Source of the DNA: Thermomonospora catenispora
Lineage (GTDB): Bacteria; Actinomycetota; Actinomycetes; Streptosporangiales; Streptosporangiaceae
Reading direction: 5' to 3'
Assembly: GCF_006363815.1 (NCBI RefSeq)
Contig: NZ_RRYT01000001.1
Location: 85,531 to 149,530 of the forward strand
Length of the DNA: 64,000 bases
Under the pieces are notes generated by a model. That model was not told where the DNA came from, searched no databases, and was given only the letters and a program-made list of their open reading frames with translations. A program made the translations under genes and the position numbers. This document shows positions 15,528 through 26,587 of this stretch, in pieces (position 1 is the first letter of the stretch; each line of letters opens with the position of its first letter).

Positions 15528-16561
15528 CGGGCGTCGGCGGGGGTCGGCTCCCGTCCGGCCTCCGCGTCGCGGGACGGGCCGGTCCGGGCGGGCTCCCCCT
15601 CGTCCTCCGCACGCTCCTCCTCGGCGTCCGCGCGCAGCACCGCCCGCCGGGTCGCCGTCCACGCGGCGGCGAACAGCACGAACCGCGACACCACGTGGAT
15701 CCACACCAGCAGCCCGGCCACCACCGCGAACGAGGCGTACACCGGGTTGCCGGCGGTGTGCGCGACCAGCGCCGTGCCGATCAGCTTGAGCGCCTCGAAC
15801 CCGACCGCGCCGAACAACGCGCCGCGGGCGATGCTCCGCCACGTCGCCCGGGTGCCCGACAGGCTGGAGAACAGCACCAGGAAGATCAGCGTGTTGAAGC
15901 CGATCGCCACCCCGACCGACAGCAGCCGCAGCGCCGCGCCCGCCCCGGGGACCTGATCCAGCCCCGCCCAGGCCAGCACCAGGTGGGTGATCCGCGTGGT
16001 GACCGTGGACACCGCCACCGACACGATCAGCGTGCCGCCCAGGAACACCAGCGTGCCCGCGTCCTGCAGCCTCTTGAGGAGGAAGTTCCCGCCGCCGGCC
16101 GGGTCGCCCAGCCAGATGTCGCGCAGCGCCTCCCGCAGCGCGTTCATCACGCCCAGCCCGGTCACCAGCAGACCGGCCAGGCCGATCGCCCCGGCCCTGA
16201 CGCGGGCCTGTGCCACCCGTTCGACCTGGAGTTCGGCGGAGATGCCGGGCAGCAGATCGCCGATCGCCCGGACCAGGTAGGCGCGGGCCTCGTCGCTGAC
16301 CCCGACCGCATAGCCCAGCATCGAGTACGCCAGCGTCACCAGCGGGAAGAACGACAGGAACGCATAGAAGGTGATCGCGGCGGCCAGCCGGTCCCCGCGC
16401 TGCTCCCGGTAGCGGTGAAGCGCCCGGATCAGATGGTCCAGCCACGGCCGCCGGCGGCGGCGCTCCTCCAGCGTCTCCCGCAGACCGTTCCAGCCCGCCC
16501 GCGCCCGGTCGCGCACCCGGCCGATCGCCCGCGCGGCGGCGGTCAGGAGTCCGGCGCGCAC
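15524..16561 (-). CDS. YihY/BrkB family membrane protein
   Basis: Integral membrane protein of unknown biochemical role; older ribonuclease BN labels for the family are not supported. Seen: DHLIRALHRYREQRGDRLAAAITFYAFLSFFPLVTLAYSMLGY, the family hallmark, then helices near 85-105, 135-155, 175-200, 240-265 and 280-305, and a disordered Glu/Arg tail. 345 residues. It starts 9 bases after the 2H phosphoesterase stop, so trpS, the phosphoesterase and this gene likely form one transcript. The TAA overlaps the stop of the convergent carboxypeptidase gene (TTAG). Confidence 0.88.
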   Translation of the reverse strand: MRAGLLTAAARAIGRVRDRARAGWNGLRETLEERRRRRPWLDHLIRALHRYREQRGDRLAAAITFYAFLSFFPLVTLAYSMLGYAVGVSDEARAYLVRAIGDLLPGISAELQVERVAQARVRAGAIGLAGLLVTGLGVMNALREALRDIWLGDPAGGGNFLLKRLQDAGTLVFLGGTLIVSVAVSTVTTRITHLVLAWAGLDQVPGAGAALRLLSVGVAIGFNTLIFLVLFSSLSGTRATWRSIARGALFGAVGFEALKLIGTALVAHTAGNPVYASFAVVAGLLVWIHVVSRFVLFAAAWTATRRAVLRADAEEERAEDEGEPARTGPSRDAEAGREPTPADAR

Positions 16562-16570
16562 GGACCCGCC

Positions 16571-17164
16571 CTAGGCCCTGACCGGACCGGCGGCGCCGGA
16601 GCCGAACACATAGTCCCGCAGCGGGCGCCACACCCCGTCGGGGCCGTGCTCGTACAGCGAGAAGCCCCAGACGGTGAACTGGGCGCGGTAGTCGGCCAGC
16701 TCCTTGAACGCGCGGTCCAGCACCTCCTCGGGGAGGTCGTGGGCGACCGTGACGTGCGGGTGGTAGGGATAGAGCAGCGGGCGGGTCAGCGGGCCGCTGC
16801 GGATCTTGGCCTCCAGCCGTTCGCAGTTGCCGATGCCGTCCTTGAGGGCGATGAACACCACCGGCGACACCGGCCGGAACGTGGCGGTGCCGTCCAGCAC
16901 GATGCGGAAGCTCTGCTCGCCCTCGGCGATCAACCGCAGATGCTCCTCGATCTCCGGGAGCCGGTCCTCGTGCACCTCGGTCGGCGGGAGGAGCGTGATG
17001 TGCGTCGGGATGGAACGTGCCATCCGGTCGCCGAACGACTCCCGCCAGCGCTGCAGCGTCGGACCGTGCGGATTCGGGATCGGGATCGCCACCCCGATCA
17101 TGCGGACCCCGGCCGGCCGGGGCTGGACCAGCAGGCCTCCGGTCAGCGTGTCCTCACCGGCCAC
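16571..17164 (-). CDS. 2'-5' RNA ligase family protein (2H phosphoesterase)
   Basis: Two-histidine phosphoesterase; members hydrolyse or ligate 2',5' or cyclic phosphodiesters in RNA or nucleotides. Seen: the paired motifs [10 protein letters not shown] (about 52-61) and YHPHVTVAH (about 133-141), each with the H-x-T/S signature. About 197 residues from GTG 17164, which overlaps the trpS stop by 11 bases. The family-conserved start is more likely [13 protein letters not shown], beginning at ATG 17101, since the first 21 residues look non-conserved. Downstream of trpS, a role in RNA metabolism is plausible but unproven. Confidence 0.8.
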   Translation of the reverse strand: MAGEDTLTGGLLVQPRPAGVRMIGVAIPIPNPHGPTLQRWRESFGDRMARSIPTHITLLPPTEVHEDRLPEIEEHLRLIAEGEQSFRIVLDGTATFRPVSPVVFIALKDGIGNCERLEAKIRSGPLTRPLLYPYHPHVTVAHDLPEEVLDRAFKELADYRAQFTVWGFSLYEHGPDGVWRPLRDYVFGSGAAGPVRA

Positions 17165-18188
17165 GTCCCACGAATCCCACGCGTTCGCGCACGACCTCCA
17201 TGGTCCGTGCGGCCACCGCGCCGGCGCGGACGGCCCCGTCGGCGAGGATGCGATCGAGCTGCTCCTCGTCGGCCAGCAGCCGCTCGGTGCGCTCCCGGAT
17301 GGGGGTGAACGTGTCGATCAGAAGCTGGGCCAGGTCCTTCTTGAGCTGCCCGTAGCCGTACCCGGCGTACCGCCGCTCCAGCTCGGCGATCGGCACGTCC
17401 TCCAGCGCGGCGTAGATCCGCAGCAGGTTGGAGATCCCGGGCTTGTTCTCCGGGTCGAAGACGATCTCGGTGCCGGTGTCGGTGACGGCGCGCATGATCT
17501 TCTTGCGCATCGTCCCCGGCTCCTCCAGCACCTCGACGATGCCCTGCGGGCTGGAGGCCGACTTGCTCATCTTGATCGTCGGCTCCTGCAGGTCGGTGAT
17601 CTTGGCCGCGGTCTCGGGGATGTAGGCCTCCGGCACCACGAACGTCTCACCGAACCGGTGGTTGAACCGCTGCGCCAGGTTCCGGGTCAGCTCCAGGTGC
17701 TGCCGCTGGTCCTCGCCCACCGGAACCTGCAGCTCCCGTCCCTCCCCCGGCTCGGGGGTGTAGAGCAGGATGTCGGCGGCCATCAGGATCGGGTAGGTGA
17801 ACAGCCCCACGCTGGTGGCCGACGCCCCGTGCTTGGCGGACTTGTCCTTGAACTGCGTCATCCGGCTGGCCTCGCCGTAGCCGGTGAGGCAGCCCAGCAC
17901 CCAGGCCAGCTCGGCGTGCTCGGGCACCTGGCTCTGCAGGAACAGCGTCGAGCGCTCCGGGTCCACGCCCATCGCCAGCAGCTGGGCGGCGGCGACCTTG
18001 CTGCGGCGGCGCAGCGCCTCCGGCGAGTGCTTCACCGTGATCGCGTGCATGTCCACGACGCAGTAGAACGCGTCGTGGGTGTCCTGCAGGGCCACCCACT
18101 GCCGCAGTGCGCCCAGGTAGTTGCCCAGATGGAAGGAATCGGCGGTGGGCTGGATTCCGGACAGGACGCGCGGCGCTGCAGTGGACAT
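17154..18188 (-). CDS. trpS: Tryptophanyl-tRNA synthetase
   Basis: Class I aminoacyl-tRNA synthetase charging tRNA-Trp. Seen: [19 protein letters not shown], which contains the HIGH-type motif HLGN (20-23), [17 protein letters not shown] and [12 protein letters not shown], and KMSKS at 206-210. 344 residues, normal length. ATG 18188. It is first in a likely trpS-phosphoesterase-brkB transcript, with a consensus-like TATGAT at 18232-18237 upstream. No tryptophan leader peptide or T-box is apparent. Confidence 0.95.
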   Translation of the reverse strand: MSTAAPRVLSGIQPTADSFHLGNYLGALRQWVALQDTHDAFYCVVDMHAITVKHSPEALRRRSKVAAAQLLAMGVDPERSTLFLQSQVPEHAELAWVLGCLTGYGEASRMTQFKDKSAKHGASATSVGLFTYPILMAADILLYTPEPGEGRELQVPVGEDQRQHLELTRNLAQRFNHRFGETFVVPEAYIPETAAKITDLQEPTIKMSKSASSPQGIVEVLEEPGTMRKKIMRAVTDTGTEIVFDPENKPGISNLLRIYAALEDVPIAELERRYAGYGYGQLKKDLAQLLIDTFTPIRERTERLLADEEQLDRILADGAVRAGAVAARTMEVVRERVGFVGRGR

Positions 18189-18231
18189 GTGCACGATTCG
18201 ATTCTGTCGGTGACCTGGGTGTGCTCCCCAC

Positions 18232-18237
18232 ATCATA
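18232..18237 (-). promoter_or_regulatory. Predicted -10 element of trpS
   Basis: On the minus strand TATGAT (18237 to 18232) differs from TATAAT by one base and would give a 5' UTR of about 37 bases. The -35 region is poorly conserved. Confidence 0.4.
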
Positions 18238-18365
18238 TTCGTCGGCATTGTTCTCCACGCCGGGCGGAGCGGGCCGGCGATCATCCCCTCCGGGGCGAGG
18301 CGGACCGGGCTACCCTGTGAGGTCTCCCCGCTCGCCCCTGGCCGTTCTTCCATGGAGGAGATCTC

Positions 18366-19322
18366 GTGAAACTGCTCGTCACCGGAGGCGCCGGCTACAT
18401 CGGCAGCGTGGTCACGGCCCAGCTGCTGGAGGCGGGGCATCAGGTGGTCGTGCTGGACGACCTGTCGACCGGCCACGCCGACGCCGTGCCGGAGGGCGCC
18501 GAGCTGGTGCGCGGCACGTTGCGGGAGAAGGCCGCGCAGGTGCTGCAGGGGGCCGGGTTCGACGCGGTGCTGCACTTCGCGGCCAAGTCCCTGGTCGGCG
18601 AGTCGGTGGAAAAGCCCGGCCTGTACTGGGACCGCAACCTCGGCGAGTCGCTGGCGCTGCTGGACGCGATGCGGGAGGCGGGGGTGGACCGGATCGTGTT
18701 CTCCTCCACCGCGGCGACCTACGGGGAGCCGGAGCGCACCCCGATCCTGGAGACCGACCCGACCCGCCCGACCAACCCCTACGGCGCGACCAAGCTCGCG
18801 ATCGACGCCGCGCTGACCGAGTTCGCCCGGCTGCACGGGATCGGCGGAGTGTCGCTGCGGTACTTCAACGTGGCGGGCGCCTACGGCCGGTTCGGCGAGC
18901 GGCACGCGGTGGAGACCCACCTGATCCCCAACGTGCTGGCGGTGGCGGCGGGCGCCCGCGAGTCGGTGAGCGTGTTCGGGGAGGACTACCCCACCCCCGA
19001 CGGCACCTGCATCCGCGACTACATCCACGTGGTGGACCTGGGCCGGGCGCACCTGCTGGCGCTGGAGGCCTGCACGCCGGGCCGCCACCGGATCTACAAC
19101 CTGGGCAACGGCGACGGCTTCTCGGTGCGCGAGGTCATCGAGGTGTGCCGCGAGGTGACCGGTCACCCGATCCCGACGACCGTGGGACCGCGCCGGCCGG
19201 GCGACCCGGCGGTGCTGGTGGCCTCCTCGGAGAGGATCCGGACGGAGCTGGGCTGGAAGCCCGAGCACGACCTGCGGGCGATGGTCGGCGACGCGTGGAC
19301 GTTCCTGAAGTCCCGGGCGTGA
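18366..19322 (+). CDS. galE: UDP-glucose 4-epimerase
   Basis: Interconverts UDP-glucose and UDP-galactose with tightly bound NAD. Seen: Rossmann motif GGAGYIG (7-13), DDLSTGH, catalytic FSSTAATYG and Y139-x3-K143 (YGATK), [10 protein letters not shown], and the C-terminal [11 protein letters not shown]. 318 residues. GTG start preceded by GGAGGAGA. Its TGA overlaps the GTG of galK (GTGA at 19319-19322), forming a coupled galEK operon for the Leloir pathway; galT is not in this operon. Confidence 0.95.
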   Translation: MKLLVTGGAGYIGSVVTAQLLEAGHQVVVLDDLSTGHADAVPEGAELVRGTLREKAAQVLQGAGFDAVLHFAAKSLVGESVEKPGLYWDRNLGESLALLDAMREAGVDRIVFSSTAATYGEPERTPILETDPTRPTNPYGATKLAIDAALTEFARLHGIGGVSLRYFNVAGAYGRFGERHAVETHLIPNVLAVAAGARESVSVFGEDYPTPDGTCIRDYIHVVDLGRAHLLALEACTPGRHRIYNLGNGDGFSVREVIEVCREVTGHPIPTTVGPRRPGDPAVLVASSERIRTELGWKPEHDLRAMVGDAWTFLKSRA

Positions 19323-20497
19323 CCCACGCGGCGGCGGCCTTCGAGGACGCCTACGGACGTCCCCCCGAGGGGGTGTGGCACGCCCCGGGCCGGGTCAACC
19401 TGATCGGCGAGCACACCGACTACAACGACGGGCTGGTGCTGCCGCTGGCGCTCCCGCAGGGCGTGTCGGTGGCGGCGGCCCGCCGGGACGACGGGGTGCT
19501 GGAGGTGCGGTCCCTGCAGGCCGCCGCCGCGGGACACCGCGTCCGGGTGGCCGAGCTGGCGCCGGGCGCGGTGGCGGGGTGGGCCGCCTACCCGGCCGGA
19601 GTCGCCTGGGCGCTGCGCGAGCACGGCGTCGGCGGCGCGTCGCTGCTGATCGACTCCGACCTTCCGCAGGGCGCGGGACTGTCCTCCTCGGCCGCGCTGG
19701 AGTGCGCGACCGCGCTGGCGCTGTGCGAGCTGTACGGGGCGGGGCCGGACCGGGCCGAGCTGGCCCGCCTGGCGCAGCGGGCCGAGAACGAGTTCGTCGG
19801 CGTGCCGTGCGGGATCATGGACCAGTCGGCGTCGCTGCTGTGCACCGCCGGCCACGCCCTGCTGCTGGACTGCCGCAGCGGCCTGTCGACCCAGGTCCCG
19901 CTGGCGCTGGGCGAGGAGTGGTCGCTGCTGGTCGTCGACACCCGCGCCCCGCGCGCGCTGGCCGACGGCCGGTACGCGGACCGGCGCGCCGAGTGCGAGC
20001 AGGCGGCGAGGCTGCTGGGGGTGGCCGCCCTCCGGGACGTGACCGACCTGCCGGGCGCGCTGCGCGCCCTCCAGGCCGCCCGCCGTCCCCGCGGCCTCCT
20101 GCGGCGGTCCTCCGGTCCGGACACGGCGGCGCTGCAGCGCCGCGTCCGGCACGTCGTCACCGAGAACCACCGGGTGGAGGCGGCCGTGGGGCTGCTGCGG
20201 GCGGGTGCGCTCGGCGAGGTCGGCGCCCTCCTGACCGCCGCCCATCTGTCGCTGCGCGATCAGTTCGAGGTCTCCTGGCCGCAGGCCGACACGGCGGTGG
20301 ACGCGGCGCTGCGGGCCGGGGCGCGCGGCGGCCGGATGGTGGGCGGCGGCTTCGGCGGCTCGGTCATCGTCCTGACCCCCGCCGACCGGGCGGAGGCCGT
20401 CCGCGCCTCCATCGCCGCCGCGTACGCCGAACGCGGCTGGGAGGCCCCGGCCTTCCTGGAGGCCGTGCCGTCGCCGGGCGCCCGCCGGCTCGGCTGA
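19319..20497 (+). CDS. galK: Galactokinase
   Basis: Phosphorylates galactose at C1 with ATP. Seen: the galactokinase signature [15 protein letters not shown] (about 21-35), the GHMP ATP-loop [14 protein letters not shown] (about 114-128), [11 protein letters not shown], and a C-terminal [19 protein letters not shown] motif. 392 residues. Start GTG overlaps the galE stop. galE directly upstream supports galactose catabolism or sugar-nucleotide recycling. No regulator is adjacent. Confidence 0.94.
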   Translation: MTHAAAAFEDAYGRPPEGVWHAPGRVNLIGEHTDYNDGLVLPLALPQGVSVAAARRDDGVLEVRSLQAAAAGHRVRVAELAPGAVAGWAAYPAGVAWALREHGVGGASLLIDSDLPQGAGLSSSAALECATALALCELYGAGPDRAELARLAQRAENEFVGVPCGIMDQSASLLCTAGHALLLDCRSGLSTQVPLALGEEWSLLVVDTRAPRALADGRYADRRAECEQAARLLGVAALRDVTDLPGALRALQAARRPRGLLRRSSGPDTAALQRRVRHVVTENHRVEAAVGLLRAGALGEVGALLTAAHLSLRDQFEVSWPQADTAVDAALRAGARGGRMVGGGFGGSVIVLTPADRAEAVRASIAAAYAERGWEAPAFLEAVPSPGARRLG

Positions 20498-20702
20498 ACG
20501 CCCGGCGCCATCGCGTCCCCGGGATCCGGGGACCGGCCCTCCCACGGCGGGCGCCGTTCTCGGCGGTGGCGGCGTTCCCCGGCGCCCGGGAGTCGGCCCG
20601 CCCGCCGCCGGCCGCGGCGAGATCCGGGCGGCGGGGCGGGCTCGAGCCGATCACGGGACGCGGTCAGGGCGCCCGGCCGGGAGGCGGAATCGCGGGGCGC
20701 GG

Positions 20703-23336
20703 TCAGGAGGCGAGCTCGTCGCGCATGGCGGCTGCGGTGGCGGCGGCGTCGGTCTCCCCCAGGGCGGTGAAGCCCGCGATGGCCTCCTCCAGCCGGCTCA
20801 GGGCCTCCTCCACCCGGCCCAGCCCCGAGAGGATCCGGGCCTCGTCATAGCCGGTCACGGCGTTCTCCCAGGTGAGGGCGGCCTCGTTGTCGTCGGGGAG
20901 GTCGGCCAGGGCGGCGCGGGCCCGGGCCATCTCCTCCAGCCCCTCCTCGGGGCGGCCGCTCCACGACAGGCACAGGGCGGCGCGGCGCCGGGTGCGGACC
21001 GCGGCGAAGGGGTCGCCGCCGGCGGCGAACGTCTCGGCGGCGAGCGCGTAGCGTTCGGCGGCCAGGGCGTCCTTGTCCGCGGCGGTGAGCACGTCGGCGG
21101 ACTTCTCCCACAGCGAGGCGGCGACCAGGGGGTCCTCGTCGCGTTCGTCCTCGGCCAGGGAGGCGTAGGCGTCGGCGGCGGCCTCCTCCCCCATGTCCCG
21201 CTGGGCCTCGGCGAGGAGGTAGCGGCAGCGGCGCTCGGCGTGCATGTCCCCCATCTCGCGCAGCATCGGGCCGGCCTCCTCGGCGGCCTCGGCGGCGTCC
21301 AGGGGCCGGCCGGCGTCCAGGTAGGCGAACGCCAGGTCGAGGCGGGCGTAGGCGGCCTTGGGGAAGTTCCCGGCGGCGGTGTAGGCGGCCACCGCCTCGA
21401 TCATGTCCTCGACGGCCTCGGCGGCGCGCCCGGCGGTGATCAGCTCGCCGCCGCGCACGGCGTAGGCCGTGGCGCGCATCTCCGTCATGTCGGCCGGGGC
21501 GTTGGCGATCACCTCGTCCAGCAGCGCCCGCACCTCGTCGGCGTGCTCATCGGGCTCCCGCCGGCTTTGGACCAGGAGCTGGACGTGCAGCAGCGCGCAC
21601 TCGGCCAGCAGCGCCGTGACGCCCAGCTCGCGGAAGCCGGCGCAGGCGCGGCGGAACGCGGCGTCGGCCCCCTCCGTCTCGCCCCCGTGGGCCAGGATCT
21701 GGCCGCGGAGCATCTCCAGATCGGCGGCGCCCAGCGGGTCGTCGCAGTCCGCCTCCAGCAGCGCCAGCGCCTCCTCCAGGCGGTGGTGCGCCGCCAGCGC
21801 CCGGGCCAGGCGGATCCGGGCCGAGGCGACATGGCGGGACCGGGGCGCCAGCTCCTCCAGCCGGGCCAGGGCCGACCGCATCCGCTCCATGCCCTCCTCG
21901 AAGCGGTCCAGCCTGCACAGCAGCGCGCCGGTCCGGCTGCGGGAGGTCTCGGCGCGCACCTCGTCCCCGGCCCGGGCGTGCAGGTCGGCGGCCCGTTCCC
22001 ACTCGGCCAGCGCGGCCTGCGGCTCGTCCTGCGCGAACAGCCGCCAGCCCCGGCCGTCGGCGCGGCGGCCGGCCTGCGCCGGGGACGGCCGTTCCACCAG
22101 CCGGTCGAACCGCTCCCAGGCGTCCATCGCCGTCGCCTTCTCGCGGCGGTACCAGGCCTCCTCGGCGGCGTCCAGCAACGCGTCCGGGTCGTCGGTCGCC
22201 GTCGGTTCGGGCCGCGGGGCGGCGGGGGCCGGCTCGGGCCGGCGGGCGTAGGGGGTCAGCGGCAGGTGCTCGATCATCGGCTCGGCCTCCAGCACCGCGC
22301 GCACCTCGTCACCCTGCCGGGCGGTGCCGTTGCGGGCGTCGAACCGGGCGGCCAGCTCCAGCGCCTGCCGGGTCAGCTCCTCCCGCAGGTCGTCGGCGGC
22401 GACCTCGGCGTCCCCGCGGCGCAGCCGCACCTGGTCCGAGACGCCGATCTCGGCCAGCCTGCGCAGCAGCAGCCCCGCCGCGGCCGCGAAGCGCATGGTG
22501 GCGTACGGGCTCGGCGACCGCTCCAGCCAGTCCAGGTGCCGCTGGAGGATCTCCAGTCCGCGCGGCTCGTTCCCGGTGATCGCGCAGAACTCGATGTGCT
22601 GGGCGATGTCGGGCAGGTCCCGCAGGTTGGGGCGGACGAGCCGATAGGCGCGGCGGTGGGCGGTGCCCGCCTCCTCCAGCCGGCCGGTGTGCAGATAGGC
22701 GGGCAGCAGCGCGGTGAGGATGCTCTGCGGCTGCTCGGTGCAGCTCAGCTCCTGGCCGAGCACCGGGGCGGCCAGCTCCAGCGCCTCGGCGTGGCGGCCC
22801 CGCCGGACCAGGTGGCGGACCTTGCCGGTGGGGTCGCAGCCCTGGCAGTCCGACAGCTCGTCGCGCGGGGCGGCGTGCCATTTGGCGTACCACTCGTCGG
22901 CCGCCTCCTCCTCGCCCACGTGCCGCGCCACCAGATGCCGGTAGTGGTAGACCGCCTGCAGGCTGTGCCCGCCGAGCCGGTAGCGGCGCTCCATGTCGTC
23001 CAGCACCGCGTAGGTGCGGTCCAGCGGGACCTCCGGGAACAGGGTGAGGGAGTGCACCATCCACTTGAAGTGCCACAGCAGCCGCCGCCCGTCCCCGAAC
23101 CGGCCCGGGTCGGCGTCGTACTCCGCCAGGCACCTGCTGAAGGTGGCGAACGCCTTGGCCGGCTCCCCGCCGTGCTGGTAGGCGCTGGTCAGCTCCATGC
23201 GCACCGCGAAGGTCAGCCGCTCGTCCCCGGTCGCCTCGGCGCGCCGCAGCGCGTCCTCGATCAGCACCGTCCGGGCCTCCCCGAAGGGCAGGTCACCGGC
23301 CCGGTTCATCAGCTCGTAGACCTCATCGACGCTCAC
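20703..23336 (-). CDS. Large tetratricopeptide-repeat protein coupled to an HSP90-like ATPase
   Basis: 877 residues built of helical TPR-like repeats from about residue 10 to the end, with a less regular Pro-rich linker near 358-382. Repeats are clear in the second half: ALALLEADCDDPLGAADLEMLRGQ, AAEAVEDMIEAVAAYTAAGNFPKA, LAAERYALAAETFAAGGDPFAAV and EEALSRLEEAIAGFTALGETDAA. A CQGC motif sits near 164-167. It has no enzyme domain or signal peptide, so it is a cytosolic scaffold. Its GTG overlaps the stop of the HSP90-like gene (GTGA at 23333-23336), so the two are made together. By analogy with TPR co-chaperones it may dock the HSP90-like protein or present clients; that is inference. Confidence 0.85.
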   Translation of the reverse strand: MSVDEVYELMNRAGDLPFGEARTVLIEDALRRAEATGDERLTFAVRMELTSAYQHGGEPAKAFATFSRCLAEYDADPGRFGDGRRLLWHFKWMVHSLTLFPEVPLDRTYAVLDDMERRYRLGGHSLQAVYHYRHLVARHVGEEEAADEWYAKWHAAPRDELSDCQGCDPTGKVRHLVRRGRHAEALELAAPVLGQELSCTEQPQSILTALLPAYLHTGRLEEAGTAHRRAYRLVRPNLRDLPDIAQHIEFCAITGNEPRGLEILQRHLDWLERSPSPYATMRFAAAAGLLLRRLAEIGVSDQVRLRRGDAEVAADDLREELTRQALELAARFDARNGTARQGDEVRAVLEAEPMIEHLPLTPYARRPEPAPAAPRPEPTATDDPDALLDAAEEAWYRREKATAMDAWERFDRLVERPSPAQAGRRADGRGWRLFAQDEPQAALAEWERAADLHARAGDEVRAETSRSRTGALLCRLDRFEEGMERMRSALARLEELAPRSRHVASARIRLARALAAHHRLEEALALLEADCDDPLGAADLEMLRGQILAHGGETEGADAAFRRACAGFRELGVTALLAECALLHVQLLVQSRREPDEHADEVRALLDEVIANAPADMTEMRATAYAVRGGELITAGRAAEAVEDMIEAVAAYTAAGNFPKAAYARLDLAFAYLDAGRPLDAAEAAEEAGPMLREMGDMHAERRCRYLLAEAQRDMGEEAAADAYASLAEDERDEDPLVAASLWEKSADVLTAADKDALAAERYALAAETFAAGGDPFAAVRTRRRAALCLSWSGRPEEGLEEMARARAALADLPDDNEAALTWENAVTGYDEARILSGLGRVEEALSRLEEAIAGFTALGETDAAATAAAMRDELAS

Positions 23337-25114
23337 TCGGCGACCCCCGGCTTGTGCACGGCCCAGTCCAGCAGGCCCAGGAACGAACGGTTCAGGACGG
23401 CGGTGTCGGCCGCCCGCAGCGGATGGCGGCCCAGCAGCAGCGCCTGCCCGTACAGGCCCTGCACCGCCACCTCGATCAGCCCTTCCTCGGTCAGCGCGGT
23501 GATCCGCCGGGTGAGGGGGTTGCGGTGGTTGAGGACCAGCTGCGGCCGGTCGACGCCCCCGCCGGTCCCGCCGATCTCACCGAGCGCGTCCAGCACGTCG
23601 GCCCACACGCCGTCGGCCTGGCGCCGGGCCTCCTCCAGCTCCTCCCGGTGGCGGGCGGCCCGGCTGGTCAGGTACAGCGCCGGCAGCGAGGCCGGGTCGA
23701 AGTCGCGCACCACGACCTCGCAGCCCAGCGATTCCACGGCGCGCTGCGCGACGGCGAGGAACGGCCGCAGCGCCAGCTCGGCGCCCGGGTCCAGCACCCC
23801 GAAGTGGGTGGCCAGCTCCGCCGGGTCCAGCCGGCGCAGCCGTGCGTCGGGGTCGATCTGCGGGAGGCGTTCGATGATCTCGGTGTCGTAGACGTATCCG
23901 CCGTTGACCAGCCCCACGCCCTGAGCGCCGGACACCGCCGACAGCCGCCGGAACTCGTCCACGTCGGTGGTGTAGCGGCCCTCGGGATGGCGGCGGCGGA
24001 ACTCCGCCAGCGTCATCGGCCCCGCCGAGGTCTCGAACTCCAGCCACCGGTCGACGATCCGCAGCATCTCGTCGTCGTGCAGGGCCATCGCCTTGACCCC
24101 GAGGTGGTGCAGCCGCAGGAACCCGCGCAGCCGGGCCGGGTCGGTCTCCGACAGCGTCACCAGCCACTGGCGGATCTGCTCCCCCAGCGCCTGCCGGGTC
24201 GACTCCAGCAGCTCGTCCTCATACAGCGCCTCGCGGCTGGCGGTGGGCTTGAGCTCTCCGGCGTCGACCACGCAGCGGACGAAGAAGGCCCAGTCCGGCA
24301 GCAGGCCCTCGACGTTCTCGGCCAGCAGCATCCGCTTGAGGTAGACCCGGTGCGCGCCGCGCGTCCCCGGGGCGACCTGCTGGGGGACGACGAACGCCAC
24401 CCCGGTCAGCCCGGCCTCGGGCACCCGGAGGTCGATCACGTCGTACGGCTCGAACCCGTACAGCTCCCGGCAGTAGTCGGCGAGGGCCCGCCGCCGCCGC
24501 GCCGGAGTCGGATGGGCGACCAGCCACGGCGGCCCCTCGCCGGTGATCTCCCGGCCGTCCACCGTGACCGGGTACGGCAGCAGCGACCCGTAGGTGCGGG
24601 CCAGGTCGACGACGGTGGCCGGGGCCGTCAGCTCGTCCGCGCCCGGCCGCGCCCGCAGCGTGACGGTCGTGCCCGGCTCGGCGCGGTCGGCGGGCTCCAC
24701 CCGGTAGCGGCCGTCGGAGGAGCCGACCCAGCGGACCGGGTCGCCGCCGCGCGCCGACCGGCTCACCACCTCGATCTCGTCGGCCACCAGGAACGCCGAG
24801 AGCAGTCCGATCCCGAACTGCCCGAGGAAGTCGTGCCGGGCGAACCCCAGCTCGTCCCGCTTGGAGGACCGCCCGATGGTGGCCAGCAGCCGATGCACCT
24901 CGTCCTCGGTCAGCCCCACCCCGTCGTCGTGCACGCGCAGCTCGCCGGGCCCGGTCTCGATCCGCACCCGTCCGGAGCCGCCGCCCCGCGCGGTGATCGC
25001 GTCCACCGCGTTCTGCAGCAGCTCCCGCAGGTAGACGCGCGGGCTGGAGTACAGGTGGCGGCTGAGCAGATCGACCACGCCGCGGAGATCCACTTGGAAC
25101 GACTGGTCGGCCAC
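23333..25114 (-). CDS. HSP90-family ATPase (compact, HtpG-like)
   Basis: 593-residue cytosolic GHKL ATPase. Seen: YLRELLQNAVDAI (N-box, 28-40), HDDGVGLTEDEV (G1, 62-73), TIGRSSK, LGQFGIGLLSAFLVAD (G2, 98-112), GTTVTL, and the HSP90 middle-domain motif VYLKRMLLAENVEGLLPDWAFFVRCVVDAGELKPTASREAL. The C-terminal part is short and diverged but keeps LVLNHRNPLTRRI and GLYGQALLLGRHPL, like the bacterial dimerisation region. GTG start with AGGAGG upstream. It is coupled to a giant TPR protein and is probably distinct from housekeeping HtpG. Role likely in stress or a client-specific system; unknown. Confidence 0.85.
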   Translation of the reverse strand: MADQSFQVDLRGVVDLLSRHLYSSPRVYLRELLQNAVDAITARGGGSGRVRIETGPGELRVHDDGVGLTEDEVHRLLATIGRSSKRDELGFARHDFLGQFGIGLLSAFLVADEIEVVSRSARGGDPVRWVGSSDGRYRVEPADRAEPGTTVTLRARPGADELTAPATVVDLARTYGSLLPYPVTVDGREITGEGPPWLVAHPTPARRRRALADYCRELYGFEPYDVIDLRVPEAGLTGVAFVVPQQVAPGTRGAHRVYLKRMLLAENVEGLLPDWAFFVRCVVDAGELKPTASREALYEDELLESTRQALGEQIRQWLVTLSETDPARLRGFLRLHHLGVKAMALHDDEMLRIVDRWLEFETSAGPMTLAEFRRRHPEGRYTTDVDEFRRLSAVSGAQGVGLVNGGYVYDTEIIERLPQIDPDARLRRLDPAELATHFGVLDPGAELALRPFLAVAQRAVESLGCEVVVRDFDPASLPALYLTSRAARHREELEEARRQADGVWADVLDALGEIGGTGGGVDRPQLVLNHRNPLTRRITALTEEGLIEVAVQGLYGQALLLGRHPLRAADTAVLNRSFLGLLDWAVHKPGVAE

Positions 25115-25304
25115 CTGCGCAATCCTCCTGATCTGTACGAAACGCGGGGGTAGCCTATCGACCCCCGCCGACGTTCTCCGTCACTTTTCTGCGGCGCCGC
25201 CCCGTCGCCGCTCACCGTCGCCCGCCGGGTGCGGCGCGGCCGGCGGGCGACGAAACGAGGAGGACGAGGGGGGAGGAGGGGAACGAGGGCAGGCGAGACG
25301 GCGA

Positions 25305-25342
25305 GCGCCCGGGGCGGGCGGCCGTGCCGCCTCCCCGGGCGC
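25305..25342 (-). terminator. Terminator of mdh
   Basis: GCGCCCGGGG (25305-25314) pairs perfectly with CCCCGGGCGC (25333-25342), with an inner GGCGGC/GCCGCC stem. It begins 24 bases past the mdh stop. Confidence 0.7.
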
Positions 25343-25365
25343 TCTCCGATCCGGTGTCGCGGAGG

Positions 25366-26547
<1,182 letters not shown>

Positions 26548-26587
26548 TCATCCGCGCCGTGCGCGGGGAGCGTTCGGCGACGCGTTC

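Noticed and set aside
14184-16631. 815-residue minus-strand open frame
   Set aside because: Opposes the carboxypeptidase gene and runs through brkB out of frame; no recognisable domain.
21240-23891. 883-residue plus-strand open frame opposite the TPR gene
   Set aside because: Composition (Val/Leu/Gln/Gly with no motifs) and codon bias show it is the complement of the TPR and HSP90-like genes.
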